NCBI GenBank assembly: GCA_963770295.1
Contig: CAVYPA010000008.1
Location: 186,001-250,000, forward strand
Source: AWTP1-13 sp963770295
Lineage (GTDB): Bacteria; Pseudomonadota; Alphaproteobacteria; Rhizobiales; Hyphomicrobiaceae
Length of the DNA stretch: 64,000 nucleotides
Direction: 5' to 3'
Shown piece after piece: positions 55,680-64,000 of this stretch; the first letter of the stretch is position 1, and every line of letters starts with the position of its first letter. Both the position numbers and the translations under genes were made by a program. The notes under the pieces are model-generated. The model was not told where the DNA came from. It did not search any database and saw nothing but the letters and a program-made list of their open reading frames with translations.

Positions 55680-56723
55680 TTAGGAGTTGGGTCCGCGATC
55701 CATCGATACCGGTTGCCAGCGTTTGAGGCTGGCCGCCGGCAGCACGCTGGGATTGACGCACGACATCGGCCAGCGGCCCGACAGCACCAGCGCCAGCTCC
55801 TGGCCGACGCGGCGCTTGCGCGCGGGGTCGAACCGGGCGGACGCGGAAGCGTTGTGCGGCGCCAAAATAATGTGCGGCATCTTCAAGAGCGGGTTGTCCG
55901 GCTTCGGGGGCTCGACGGCCAGCACGTCGAGGCCGGCTCCGGCAATCCATTTTTCTTGCAGCGCCTTGATCAAGGCCGGCTCGTCGACCGTGCCGCCGCG
56001 CCCGGTATTGATGAAGATGGCATTGGGCTTCATCTGCTGGAAGTGCTTCTCCTTCAGGAAGCCGACGGCTTCGGGCGTCGCCGGCAAATGCATGGAGATG
56101 AAGTCGGCTTGCTTGAGCAGATCGGTCAGGCTCGAAGGCTCGACGCCCGAGGCCGCGATTTTCAGCTCGTCAAGGAAGGGATCGTACGCCATCAGCCGCA
56201 AGCCAAAAGGCTTGGCGCGCTCGGCGACCGCGCGGGCGACGCGGCCAAAGGCGATGAAGCCGAGGGTCAGTCCCAACAGCCGCGGCACCTGCAAAAGTTG
56301 CGGGCGACCCTCGCTCCAACGACCCTCGCGCACCATGCGATCTTGCTCGATCGCACGCCGATGGGTGGCGAGCAGCAGCATCATGGCATGATCGGCGACT
56401 TCCTCGATGAAAGTATCGGGGCAGTTGGTGACGGGGATACCCTTTTCGGTCGCAGCGACCACATCGACGTAGTCGACGCCGACCGTTCCCAACGCGATCA
56501 CGCGGGCCTTGTCGAGCGACTCGATCATGCGCCGGGTGAACTTCATGCCTTTGGCATAGATGGCGTCCGCGCCCTTGGCGGCGGCGATGAACGCCTCTTC
56601 CGTGGTGGGACACTCAATAATCTCGGCGTCGAGGTTCTCGAGCGCCTCCATTTCGAAGCTATAGCCACCGCCGCTGTTGCTGAAGGAGGCGCCGGCGGGC
56701 GTGACGATGCGGAACTTGGGCAT
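55680..56723 (-). CDS. D-isomer-specific 2-hydroxyacid dehydrogenase family protein
   Basis: A 347-residue SerA-like NAD(P)-dependent dehydrogenase. Catalytic residues are visible: Arg/Gly in NTGRGGTVDE, Glu in LAVEPP, His in APHNASASARF. The cofactor loop reads LTLGFIAFGRVARAVAER, with Ala in two of the three usual GxGxxG glycine positions, so cofactor binding may differ. GTVGVDYVDV and FIEEVADHAMMLLLA match the family substrate domain. I chose the ATG at 56723, preceded by AGGAAA. It is divergent from the ThDP enzyme gene and may act in the same pathway. Confidence 0.88.
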   Translation of the reverse strand: MPKFRIVTPAGASFSNSGGGYSFEMEALENLDAEIIECPTTEEAFIAAAKGADAIYAKGMKFTRRMIESLDKARVIALGTVGVDYVDVVAATEKGIPVTNCPDTFIEEVADHAMMLLLATHRRAIEQDRMVREGRWSEGRPQLLQVPRLLGLTLGFIAFGRVARAVAERAKPFGLRLMAYDPFLDELKIAASGVEPSSLTDLLKQADFISMHLPATPEAVGFLKEKHFQQMKPNAIFINTGRGGTVDEPALIKALQEKWIAGAGLDVLAVEPPKPDNPLLKMPHIILAPHNASASARFDPARKRRVGQELALVLSGRWPMSCVNPSVLPAASLKRWQPVSMDRGPNS

Positions 56724-56932
56724 GGAAGGTTTCCTGAAGGTGGATGTTTCCTGCAAGTGACGTGGCGAGGAAAGCGGCTGCGCGACCGCAGGCTTGCTTG
56801 GTTATCGCAGCCGTTTTTAGATCACGAATTTGGCCAGAAGGACAGAGACCCTCGACGAGGGGGCCTTCCTGGCCCTACGCTAAGGGCGGCCGCAAGGTGA
56901 GCGAGGCGCGCCAGACCCCAGTTGGAGGACAC

Positions 56933-58557
56933 ATGAAGACCCCGGACGCCATTGCCGAGATCCTGAAGCGCGAGCAGGTCGAATGGGTGATCGGCTATCC
57001 GGTCAACCACATCCTGGAGCGCGCCGCTGCCGCGGGCATCCGCCCGATCATCGTGCGCCAGGAGCGGACCGGGCTGCACATGGCCGATGCCATCTCGCGC
57101 GTCACCTCCGGGCGCAAAGTCGGCGTCTTTTGCATGCAGCACGGGCCGGGTAGCGAGAACGCCTATGGCGGCGTTGCCCAGGCCTACAGCGAATCGGTCC
57201 CGATTCTGGTGATGCCCATGGGCTATGCCCGCCACCTCGCCCATGTCAGCCGGAACTACAATTCTAGCCTCAGTATGCGCAACATCACCAAGTCGGCCGA
57301 ACCGGTGACGGCGGCCAAGGATCTGGCGGGCATCTTCCGCCGCGCCTTCACCCAGCTCAAAAGTGGACGCGGCGCCCCGGTGCTGGTCGAGGTGCCGGTC
57401 GACGTGTTCGCCGAAGAGATCGACGGCATCGATCACGTCCCCGGTCCGCGCTTGCGATCGGGTCCCGACCTGGAGGCCGTGCGCCAGGCCGCGGCGATGC
57501 TTATGAAGGCGAAGCGGCCCGTGCTCTACGCCGGCCAGGGCGTGCATTGGGCGGAGGCCTGGGACGAACTCAAGGCGCTGGCCGAGTTGCTTGCCATTCC
57601 CGTTTGCACCAGCCTGGAAGGCAAGAGCGCCTTTCCCGAGACGCACCCGCTGGCGCTCGGTTCGGGCGGTCTCGCCATTCCGGGTTCGGTGCACCACTTC
57701 CTCAAGGAAGCGGACCTGATCTTCGGCATCGGCTGCAGCTTTGGGCAAACCAACTTCGGCGTCGCCATGCCGAAGGGCAAAACCGTCATCCATGCCACGC
57801 TGGATGCGGCCGACATCAACCTCAACGTCCCCTGTGCCTTGGGCGTCCTGGGCGATGCCAAACTGGTGCTCGCAGCCGTCCTCGACGAGGTGCGTCGCAG
57901 CCAGAAGAGCCCGCGCGATGCCGGCAAGGTGGCCGCCGAAATCCGTGAGGTGCATGACGCCTGGCTTGCCAAATGGATGGAAAACTCACCGAGGACGCCG
58001 CCCCCCTCAACCCCTATCGCGTGCTCTGGGACCTGCAGAAGACCGTCGACGTCGCCAATACCATCATTACCCACGATGCCGGCAGCCCGCGCGACCAACT
58101 CTCCCCGTTCTGGCGGCCGACGACGCCCTTGTCCTATCTGGGCTGGGGCAAGACCACCCAGCTCGGCTACGGCTTGGGGCTCGCCATGGGGGCCAAGCTC
58201 GCCAAGCCGGACAAGCTGTGCATCAACGTGTGGGGCGATGCGGCCATCGGCTTTACGGGCATGGATTTCGAGACGGCGGTGCGCGAGCGCATTCCCATCC
58301 TTTCCATCCTGCTCAACAATTTCTCGATGGCGATCGAGCTCAAGGTGATGCCGATTTCGACCGAGAAGTATCGCGCAACCGACATTTCCGGCGACTACGC
58401 GGCGATGGCGCGGGCCTTCGGCGGCTACGGCGAGCGCGTCGAGAAGCCGGGCGACATCGTGCCGGCGATCAAGCGCGGCATCGCAGCGACCGAGAAGGGG
58501 CAGCCGGCGCTGCTCGAGTTCATCACCAGCAAGGAAGTGACCGTTTCCAGGTTCTAA
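56933..58557 (+). CDS. Thiamine-diphosphate-requiring enzyme (acetolactate synthase-like), one frameshift
   Basis: A protein of about 541 residues after correcting one base. The N-terminal Pyr domain has VIRQERTG-like IIVRQERTGLHMADAISR with the catalytic Glu in the expected area, then HGPGSENAYGGVAQAYSES; a central domain follows, and the C-terminal PP domain has WGDAAIGFTGMDFETAVRERIP and ILLNNFSM, the GDG-N ThDP/Mg motif (here GDA). The frame breaks in the A4 run at 57981-57984: KWMEN should continue as KLTEDAAPLNPYR, implying one missing A. GGAGG lies upstream of the ATG. The family includes acetolactate synthase, glyoxylate carboligase and 2-hydroxyacyl-CoA lyase. The specific reaction is unknown. 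Confidence 0.87.
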
Positions 58558-58561
58558 GGCC

Positions 58562-59506
58562 GTGAGCCGCGGCCCAAACTTGGCAATGCCCCCATTGCCA
58601 ACGAGCGGCTCGGGCAAGGCGCAGGCCGTGGCCGTGCGGCGGCGCGGCAGGCTGGCGCGGCCGGGCGGTAGCCTTTATTACGAAGTCACCGGCGAGGGTC
58701 GCGCGCTCGTGTTCGCGCACGGCCTTGGCGGCAATCACGCCTCCTGGTGGCAGCAGGTCGCGCACTTTGCCACGGGCTATGCCTGCGTCACCTTTGCCCA
58801 CCGCGGCTTCTCGCCATCTTCGGCACTTGCCGGTGGGCCCGACCCCGGCGACTACGCCGAGGATCTCGCCGCCCTCATCGATCATCTTGGCCTTGCCGAG
58901 GTGGCCATTGTCGCCCAATCCATGGGCGGTTGGACGGCCATCGAGTATGCCGTGCAGGGCCGGGGAAAACTGGGTGCCCTCGTGCTTGCCGCCACCACGG
59001 GTAGCATCGATCCGGCCCGCCTCGATGAGGCCGAGCCCTGGCGCCGACGCCTTGAGGATTGGCGTCAGCTGAGCGAAAAGGCGCGCGCCGAGCTCACGCG
59101 GAACGACATCCACGTCGCCTGCGGCGCGCGCATGGCCCGCGAGCAGCCGGCCCTGCATCTACTCTATTGCCACATCGATGAGGCGAATGCCGGCCTCGAC
59201 AAGGAGGCGTTGCGGGCCCGGCTGCTGGCCGCCCGCACGCGCGCGCCCGCCGAGCTCGGCGCCGTCCTCTGCCCGACCCTCTTGCTTTCGGGGGACGAGG
59301 ATATCGTCATGCCGCCGTTTGCCGCCGATGCGCTTGCCGCGCTGCTGCCGCGCGCCGAGGTGACACATATTGCCGATGCCGGCCATTCGGCCTATTTCGA
59401 GCGGGCCCAGGTCTTCAACCGGCGGGTTGCCGATTTTCTCATCAGCTGCGGCTGGGGACCGACGTGCCCTGACGCCAAGCGGATAGTGGTGGAGAACACG
59501 CGATGA
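58562..59506 (+). CDS. Alpha/beta hydrolase
   Basis: A 314-residue hydrolase: oxyanion FAHGLGGNHASWW, elbow IVAQSMGGWTAIEY (A-Q-S-M-G, first Gly replaced by Ala), acid in LLSGDEDIVMPP and His in IADAGHSAYFE. The start is GTG 58562 or ATG 58586. It begins four bases after the ThDP enzyme and overlaps the next gene by four bases. A thioesterase or lactonase-like step is possible in this operon (inference). Confidence 0.88.
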   Translation: MSRGPNLAMPPLPTSGSGKAQAVAVRRRGRLARPGGSLYYEVTGEGRALVFAHGLGGNHASWWQQVAHFATGYACVTFAHRGFSPSSALAGGPDPGDYAEDLAALIDHLGLAEVAIVAQSMGGWTAIEYAVQGRGKLGALVLAATTGSIDPARLDEAEPWRRRLEDWRQLSEKARAELTRNDIHVACGARMAREQPALHLLYCHIDEANAGLDKEALRARLLAARTRAPAELGAVLCPTLLLSGDEDIVMPPFAADALAALLPRAEVTHIADAGHSAYFERAQVFNRRVADFLISCGWGPTCPDAKRIVVENTR

Positions 59507-60474
59507 AAGCTGCCGTGCTCGGCGAAAACGGGATCGAGATCCGCGAGGTTGCAAGGCCGGTTCCGGGCCCAGCGCAGGTGCTGGTGAAAGTGCGCGCCGC
59601 CGGCCTCAATCGGGCCGACTTGATCATGGCGTCGGGGGCGCGTCACGGCAACGCTGGCGGACCCGGCAGCGTGCTCGGGCTCGAGTTCGCCGGTGAGGTC
59701 GAGGCGGTCGGCAGCGAGGTGACATCGGTTCGGCCGGGCCAGCGTGTGATGTGCTCGGGCAACGGCGGCTACGCGGAGTATGCGGTTGCGGACTGGGGGC
59801 GCGTCTCGCCGATCCCGGCCAACAACATGGGCTACGAAGTGGCGGCGACGTTACCCGTAGCCTTGCAGACCATGCACGATGCTGTGGTGAGCAACGGGCG
59901 GCTCAAGGCCGGTGAAGCCGTGCTGATTCAGGGCGCCAGCTCCGGTGTGGGGCTGATGGGGCTACAAATCGCCAAGCTCAAGGGTGCGCGCCTCGTCATC
60001 GGCACCTCGACCAACGCCGCCCGCCGCGCGCGGCTCAAGGAGTTCGGCGCCGACCTCGCGGTCGACACGACAGAGGCCAATTGGTCGACCCGCGTGTTGG
60101 AGGTGACCGATGGTGCGGGCGTGGATCTCATTGTCGATCAGGTGTCCGCCAGCGTCGCCAACGAAAACCTGAAGGCGACCGCCATTCGCGGGCGCATCGT
60201 CAACGTCGGCCGGCTCGGCGGTTTCAAGGGCGAATTTGATTTCGATCTGCACGCGCTGCGCCGCATCGACTACATCGGCGTCACCTTCCGCACGCGCACG
60301 CTGGAGGAGGTCCGCGAGATCGTGCAGCGCATGCGCGCGGATTTGTGGGGCGACGTCGAGGCGGGTCGATTAAGGCTGCCGATCGACCGTACCTTTTCGC
60401 TCGATCAGGCCGCCGCGGCGTTGGCGCACATGCGCGCCAACGCGCATTTCGGCAAGATCGTGCTGACGATGTGA
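59503..60474 (+). CDS. NAD(P)H:quinone oxidoreductase-like MDR protein
   Basis: A 323-residue medium-chain dehydrogenase/reductase without the structural zinc lobe, as in quinone/enoyl reductases (QOR). It shows GLEFAGEVEAVGSEV, the cofactor motif VLIQGASSGVGLMGLQIAKL and VDLIVDQVSAS. The ATG overlaps the hydrolase stop (ATGA). The substrate may be an enone, quinone or enoyl compound. Confidence 0.9.
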   Translation: MKAAVLGENGIEIREVARPVPGPAQVLVKVRAAGLNRADLIMASGARHGNAGGPGSVLGLEFAGEVEAVGSEVTSVRPGQRVMCSGNGGYAEYAVADWGRVSPIPANNMGYEVAATLPVALQTMHDAVVSNGRLKAGEAVLIQGASSGVGLMGLQIAKLKGARLVIGTSTNAARRARLKEFGADLAVDTTEANWSTRVLEVTDGAGVDLIVDQVSASVANENLKATAIRGRIVNVGRLGGFKGEFDFDLHALRRIDYIGVTFRTRTLEEVREIVQRMRADLWGDVEAGRLRLPIDRTFSLDQAAAALAHMRANAHFGKIVLTM

Positions 60475-60531
60475 GCTTGCCGGCATATGCTGCAAGCGTT
60501 CGACAATTCGCAAAAAAAGGCTCGTTCGATA

Positions 60532-61719
60532 ATGGTGCAAGAGCGCAAAGGTCCGCTGTCCCGCTTCAAGGTGATTGATTTGACCCGCGCCCGCGCCGGG
60601 CCGACGGCGGCGCGCCATTTCGCCGATTGGGGCGCCGACGTCATCAAGGTTGAGATGCCCATCGAATTGGAGGAAGACGGGCTGGGTGGGTCGCGACACG
60701 GCCCCGATTTCTTCAATTTACATCGCAACAAGCGCAGCCTCGCCCTCAACCTCAAGACCCCCGAAGGCGTCGCGATCCTCAAGAAGCTGGCCGAGGCGGC
60801 CGACGTCTTGATCGAAAACTACCGACCGGACGTGAAGCAGCGGCTCGGCATCGACTATGAGACCTTGCGCAAACTCAACCCGCGGCTCATCTACGTCAGC
60901 CTGTCGGGCTTCGGCCAGACCGGCCCCTACGCCAATCGCCCCGGCTTCGACCAAGTCGCGCAGGGTATGGGCGGCTTGATGTCGATTACCGGTTTGCCGG
61001 GCCAGGGCCCCGTGCGCGTCGGGATCCCGATCGCCGACCTCTCGAGCGGCAACTATGCGGCCATGGGTGCCTTTATTGCCTTGCTTGAGCGCGAGGTCTC
61101 GGGCGAGGGGCAGTGGGTGCAGACTTCGCTGCTGCAGGCCCAGATTTCCATGCTCGACTTCCAGGCGGCGCGCTGGACCGTGGCTCGCGACGTGCCCAAG
61201 CAAGCGGGCAACGATCACCCCACCTCAATCCCGACGGGGGTGTTTCCGACCAGTGACGGGCACATCAATATCGCGGCCTCTGGTCAGCACATTTTTGCGC
61301 GCATGTGCAAGGCGATGGGCGCCGAGCGCCTGCTCGAGGATCCGGATTTCGCCACCGGCGACAAGCGCTCGCAAAATCGTCAGCGGCTCAACGCGGAAAT
61401 TGGCAGCTTTACCAAGGCCTATACCAGTTTGGATTTGGTGGAGCGGCTGAACGTGGCGGGGGTCCCGTCCGGTCCGATCTACGATATCGGCCAGATGTTT
61501 GCCGATCCGCAGGTCGAGCACGTGCGAATGGCCGTGCCCATGCCGCATCCGACGCGCCAGGACGCGGGCGTGGTCAACCAGGCGGTGGAATTGTCGAGGA
61601 CCCCCTGTGTCATCAATCGGCCGACGGCGGCGCTGGGTGAGCACAGCGAGGAAATCTTGACGGCGCTCGGCTACAGCGCCAACGACATCAAGGCGCTGCG
61701 CAGCAAAAAAGTCATTTAG
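60532..61719 (+). CDS. Class III CoA-transferase (CaiB/BaiF family)
   Basis: A 395-residue protein: FKVIDLTRARAGPTAARHFADWGADVIKVE at the N terminus, LHRNKRSLALNLKTPEG, SGFGQTGPYANRPGFDQVAQGMGGLMSITG, and the catalytic Asp in VGIPIADLSSGNYAAMGA. It transfers CoA between carboxylic acids via an aspartyl-CoA thioester. The start was put at ATG 60532; ATG 60487 would add 15 residues outside the family region. It is in a run with the ThDP enzyme and the enoyl-CoA hydratase. Confidence 0.93.
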   Translation: MVQERKGPLSRFKVIDLTRARAGPTAARHFADWGADVIKVEMPIELEEDGLGGSRHGPDFFNLHRNKRSLALNLKTPEGVAILKKLAEAADVLIENYRPDVKQRLGIDYETLRKLNPRLIYVSLSGFGQTGPYANRPGFDQVAQGMGGLMSITGLPGQGPVRVGIPIADLSSGNYAAMGAFIALLEREVSGEGQWVQTSLLQAQISMLDFQAARWTVARDVPKQAGNDHPTSIPTGVFPTSDGHINIAASGQHIFARMCKAMGAERLLEDPDFATGDKRSQNRQRLNAEIGSFTKAYTSLDLVERLNVAGVPSGPIYDIGQMFADPQVEHVRMAVPMPHPTRQDAGVVNQAVELSRTPCVINRPTAALGEHSEEILTALGYSANDIKALRSKKVI

Positions 61720-61763
61720 GTCGCGGGGCCAGGTGAGGCGCGCGTCAATCGGAGGCAGCAATC

Positions 61764-62558
61764 GTGGATACCGGCACAGCGAAGATGATCGGCCGAGTCG
61801 AGGATGGCATCGGCTGGATGATTTTCAATCAACCCGAGAAGCACAATGCCGTCTCCTACGAGATGTGGCTGGCCGTGCCGAAGATTGTCGCCGCCTACGA
61901 GGCCGACCCGGCGGTGCGCGTCATCGTCCTGGCGGGGGCGGGTGAGCGCGCCTTCGTGTCCGGGGCGGATATTTCCGAGTTCGAGAACAAGCGCGGCAGC
62001 GCCGATGCGGTCAAGGTCTACGACGAGGCGGGCGAGGCGGCCCACAATGCCCTCGTGCGGGCGACCAAACCCACCGTCAGCATGATTCGCGGCATCTGCA
62101 TCGGCGGTGGCCTCGGCATCGCGCTTACCACGGACATCCGCATCGGCTCGGCCGATTCGGTGTTCGCGGTGCCCGCGGCCAGGCTAGGCCTGGGCTATCG
62201 TTATGCTGGGATCAAGCGCCTCGTTGACGTGGTGGGGCCGGCGTTCGCCAAGGAGATCTTTTTCTCAGCCGGCAAGTTCAGCGCCGAGGATGCACGCATC
62301 ATGGGGTTGGTGAACCGGGTGGTGCCGGGGGCGGAACTCGACGGCTACGTGCGCAAATTCGCTTCCACCATCAGCGCCAACGCGCCGCTGACCATCAAAG
62401 CGGCAAAGATGGCGATCAATGCGGCGCTCGAGGATGCTGAGCGGCGGCGCATGAGCGAGATCGACGCCGCCATCAAGGCATGCTTCGCCAGCGAAGACTA
62501 CATCGAGGGCCGACGCGCCTTTATGGAAAAACGCAAACCCGTGTTCAAGGGCCGCTGA
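61764..62558 (+). CDS. Enoyl-CoA hydratase/isomerase family protein
   Basis: A 264-residue crotonase-fold protein with a GTG start preceded by GGAGG. The oxyanion-hole segments are GERAFVSGADISEF and IRGICIGGGLGIALTTDIRIGS. The region that carries the two hydratase glutamates in crotonase reads FAVPAARLGLGYRYAGIKRL with no Glu, so hydratase activity is doubtful and another crotonase-fold reaction (isomerase, hydrolase or lyase) is possible. It is the last gene of the catabolic run. Confidence 0.9.
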   Translation: MDTGTAKMIGRVEDGIGWMIFNQPEKHNAVSYEMWLAVPKIVAAYEADPAVRVIVLAGAGERAFVSGADISEFENKRGSADAVKVYDEAGEAAHNALVRATKPTVSMIRGICIGGGLGIALTTDIRIGSADSVFAVPAARLGLGYRYAGIKRLVDVVGPAFAKEIFFSAGKFSAEDARIMGLVNRVVPGAELDGYVRKFASTISANAPLTIKAAKMAINAALEDAERRRMSEIDAAIKACFASEDYIEGRRAFMEKRKPVFKGR

Positions 62559-62619
62559 AACCCAAAACCGTGCGGGGCGTGGGTCCCGATTTTTGGTGGG
62601 GCGCGCCGATCGCGGCGCG

Positions 62620-63576
62620 TCAGGCACTGCCGATTAGAATCCCCGCCGTGAAAACGATCAGCCCTCCCACCACGACCTCGAAGGCGGCGCGCAGGAACTT
62701 GGTCTCCATGTAGTGGGAGCGGACCCAGGCGATTGCCCACAGCTCGATCAGCACCACGACAATGGCGATGCCGGTGGCGAGCGCAAAGTCGCCGATCAGA
62801 TAGGGTAGCGTGTGACCGATGCCGCCGATCGTCGTCATCAGGCCGGTAATGGCGCCCCGCAGCAGCGGCGGGCCCCGCCCCGTTAGCTCGCCATCGTCCG
62901 AGAGCGCCTCGGCAAAGCCCATGGAAATTCCTGCGCCGACCGAGGCGGCAAGCCCGACCAGGAACGTTTCCCAGGTGTTGTGGGTCGCGAAGGCCGCCGC
63001 AAACAACGGGGCGAGCGTCGACACCGAGCCGTCCATCAAACCGGCGAGTCCGGGTTGGACCACCTGCAACACAAAGGTGCGCTGGCGCGCGGCGTCCTCG
63101 TTCTGTCGTGCCCCGCCGGTCAACAGATCCTGGGATAGTTTTTGGGCGCGGTCGATATGCTCGCGCTCCGCGGCGACCAAATCGCCGAGCAACTTGCGAA
63201 GGCCGGCATCGGTGCTGCGCTCGAGCGCGCGCTCGTAAAAGCGGCGGGTCTCCAATTCGATGACCTCCGCCTGCCGCCGGACCTTCGCGAGGCCGAGGGG
63301 CCGCAGCATCCAGAGAGGCTCGTGATGCAGGAAGCCCTTGACGTCGTGGCGGCGCACGAGCGGGATGTGTTCGCCGAATTTTTCCCGATAAAGGTCGATC
63401 AGTTGGCGGCGGTGACTGTTTTCCTCCTCGGCCATCTCGCGGAAGATCTGGGAGGACGCGGGGTAGTCTTGCTGTAGACCCTCCGCATAGTCGGCATAGA
63501 TGCGCGCATGCTCCTCCTCGAGCGAGATGGCAAGGGCGAGCAGTTCCTGCTCGGATAGGCTGTCGAAGCGCCTCAT
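62620..63576 (-). CDS. mbfA: Erythrin-VIT1 fusion, membrane-bound ferritin MbfA (iron exporter)
   Basis: A 318-residue fusion. The N-terminal rubrerythrin-like four-helix di-iron domain (about 1-165) has LEEEHARIYADYAEG, EMAEEENSHRRQLIDLY, EVIELETRRFYERAL and AAEREHIDRAQKL; the C-terminal VIT1/CCC1-like region has five transmembrane helices (QPGLAGLMDGSVSTLAPLFAAAF, GLAASVGAGISMGFAEALS). MbfA of Agrobacterium and Bradyrhizobium exports iron and protects against iron and peroxide stress. I chose the ATG at 63576 because it has a strong AGAGGTGG; an ATG at 63594 almost touches the ICE palindrome. Confidence 0.95.
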   Translation of the reverse strand: MRRFDSLSEQELLALAISLEEEHARIYADYAEGLQQDYPASSQIFREMAEEENSHRRQLIDLYREKFGEHIPLVRRHDVKGFLHHEPLWMLRPLGLAKVRRQAEVIELETRRFYERALERSTDAGLRKLLGDLVAAEREHIDRAQKLSQDLLTGGARQNEDAARQRTFVLQVVQPGLAGLMDGSVSTLAPLFAAAFATHNTWETFLVGLAASVGAGISMGFAEALSDDGELTGRGPPLLRGAITGLMTTIGGIGHTLPYLIGDFALATGIAIVVVLIELWAIAWVRSHYMETKFLRAAFEVVVGGLIVFTAGILIGSA

Positions 63577-63599
63577 CGCAACACCACCTCTCATGTTTT

Positions 63600-63620
63600 G
63601 ATTTAGAATAATTCTAAATC
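63600..63620 (-). promoter_or_regulatory. ICE box (Irr iron control element) upstream of mbfA
   Basis: A perfect 21-bp palindrome with the core TTTAGAA-TAA-TTCTAAA matches the rhizobial ICE motif bound by Irr. It lies 24-44 bases upstream of the mbfA start. In rhizobia Irr represses mbfA when iron is low. Confidence 0.9.
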
Positions 63621-64000
63621 ATCGGACTCGGCAATGGGAATTGGCGGCACGGCGCGGGGTGAAGCAAGGCAACTGCGCCTCCGCGGCCGGGCCTTGTCGC
63701 CGCCGGCGGCGGCGATTTGACCGTGGGGCGGGCGGTCTCCACCGCCGCTGATGGGCGGAGCCCATGGCCGCGGCAAAAGCGTTCCTCGCGCGTGGATACG
63801 AGATTGGCCTGGCGTTCGACACCGAGCGTGCAAGACACGAGAAATGCCATGCAAAAAATGGTCCTGAAGGGCGCCGGTGGCGGCTTGGGTCGCGGCCGCA
63901 CCGGCCATCGCCCAGCCGGCGCCTACCGTCCGCTCGACGTCTGGCAACGAGGTTTCCCAAGCCGCTCGATAGGCTTTTCTGGCGCCAGTGAGATCTTCAG
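63621..64000. other. Terminal stretch, no gene supported
   Basis: The 380 bases after the ICE box have several overlapping open frames on both strands but none with a recognisable product or ribosome binding site. A gene starting near 63764 or 63849 on the plus strand cannot be excluded because the window ends. Confidence 0.35.

Noticed and set aside
63764..63991. 75-codon frame at the window end
   Set aside because: No ribosome binding site, no family, Arg-rich composition typical of shadow frames.

Overview
The window is high-GC chromosomal DNA from an alphaproteobacterium, most likely Hyphomicrobiales (Rhizobiales) or a close relative. The reasons are a perfect Irr iron-control (ICE) box in front of an mbfA-type erythrin/VIT1 gene, several GGAAC-N16/17-CGTT promoters of the general-stress sigma factor EcfG, a bacterial ETF-beta lysine methyltransferase-like gene, and a LivKHMGF operon. 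I name no genus. No rRNA, tRNA, CRISPR array, insertion sequence or prophage was found.

Layout. 1-9 kb: the end of lepA, a DUF817 membrane protein, methylmalonyl-CoA mutase, glpK, an FMN/PPOX protein and two alpha/beta hydrolases. 9.4-15.1 kb: a lytic-transglycosylase-like protein and a complete branched-chain amino acid/amide ABC transporter on the minus strand. 15.7-28.4 kb: a NarL-type regulator, a HlyC-family toxin-activating acyltransferase homologue and, divergent from it, an 11-kb RTX gene with two tandem animal-type haem peroxidase modules. 28.5-37.8 kb: two small exported proteins and two adjacent hybrid histidine kinases; one carries 11 near-identical 276-bp HAMP units and three receiver domains. 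38.5-47.7 kb: a stress/envelope cluster (small membrane proteins, MFS transporter, DUF1328, two GTPases, AI-2E-type permease, ElaB/YqjD-like protein, CsbD) with at least three perfect EcfG-type promoters. 48-54.2 kb: a lysine methyltransferase, then a tight operon of enolase-superfamily protein, NAD epimerase, GNAT and DHDPS-like aldolase, probably for catabolism of a sugar acid or similar compound. 55.3-62.6 kb: two gene remnants meeting tail to tail, a 2-hydroxyacid dehydrogenase, and a five-gene run (ThDP enzyme, hydrolase, quinone-oxidoreductase-like, class III CoA-transferase, enoyl-CoA hydratase) that looks like an acyl-CoA/hydroxyacid catabolic unit. 62.6-63.6 kb: mbfA with its ICE box.

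The most unusual unit is the RTX double peroxidase plus the divergent HlyC-like acyltransferase. It suggests a secreted, calcium-folded, possibly acylated peroxidase. The gene is interrupted by three single-base frameshifts. Similar one-base shifts break the multi-HAMP kinase and the ThDP enzyme, two of them inside short homopolymers, so either the sequence is a draft with indel errors or several large genes are decaying. I could not distinguish these from the sequence alone.
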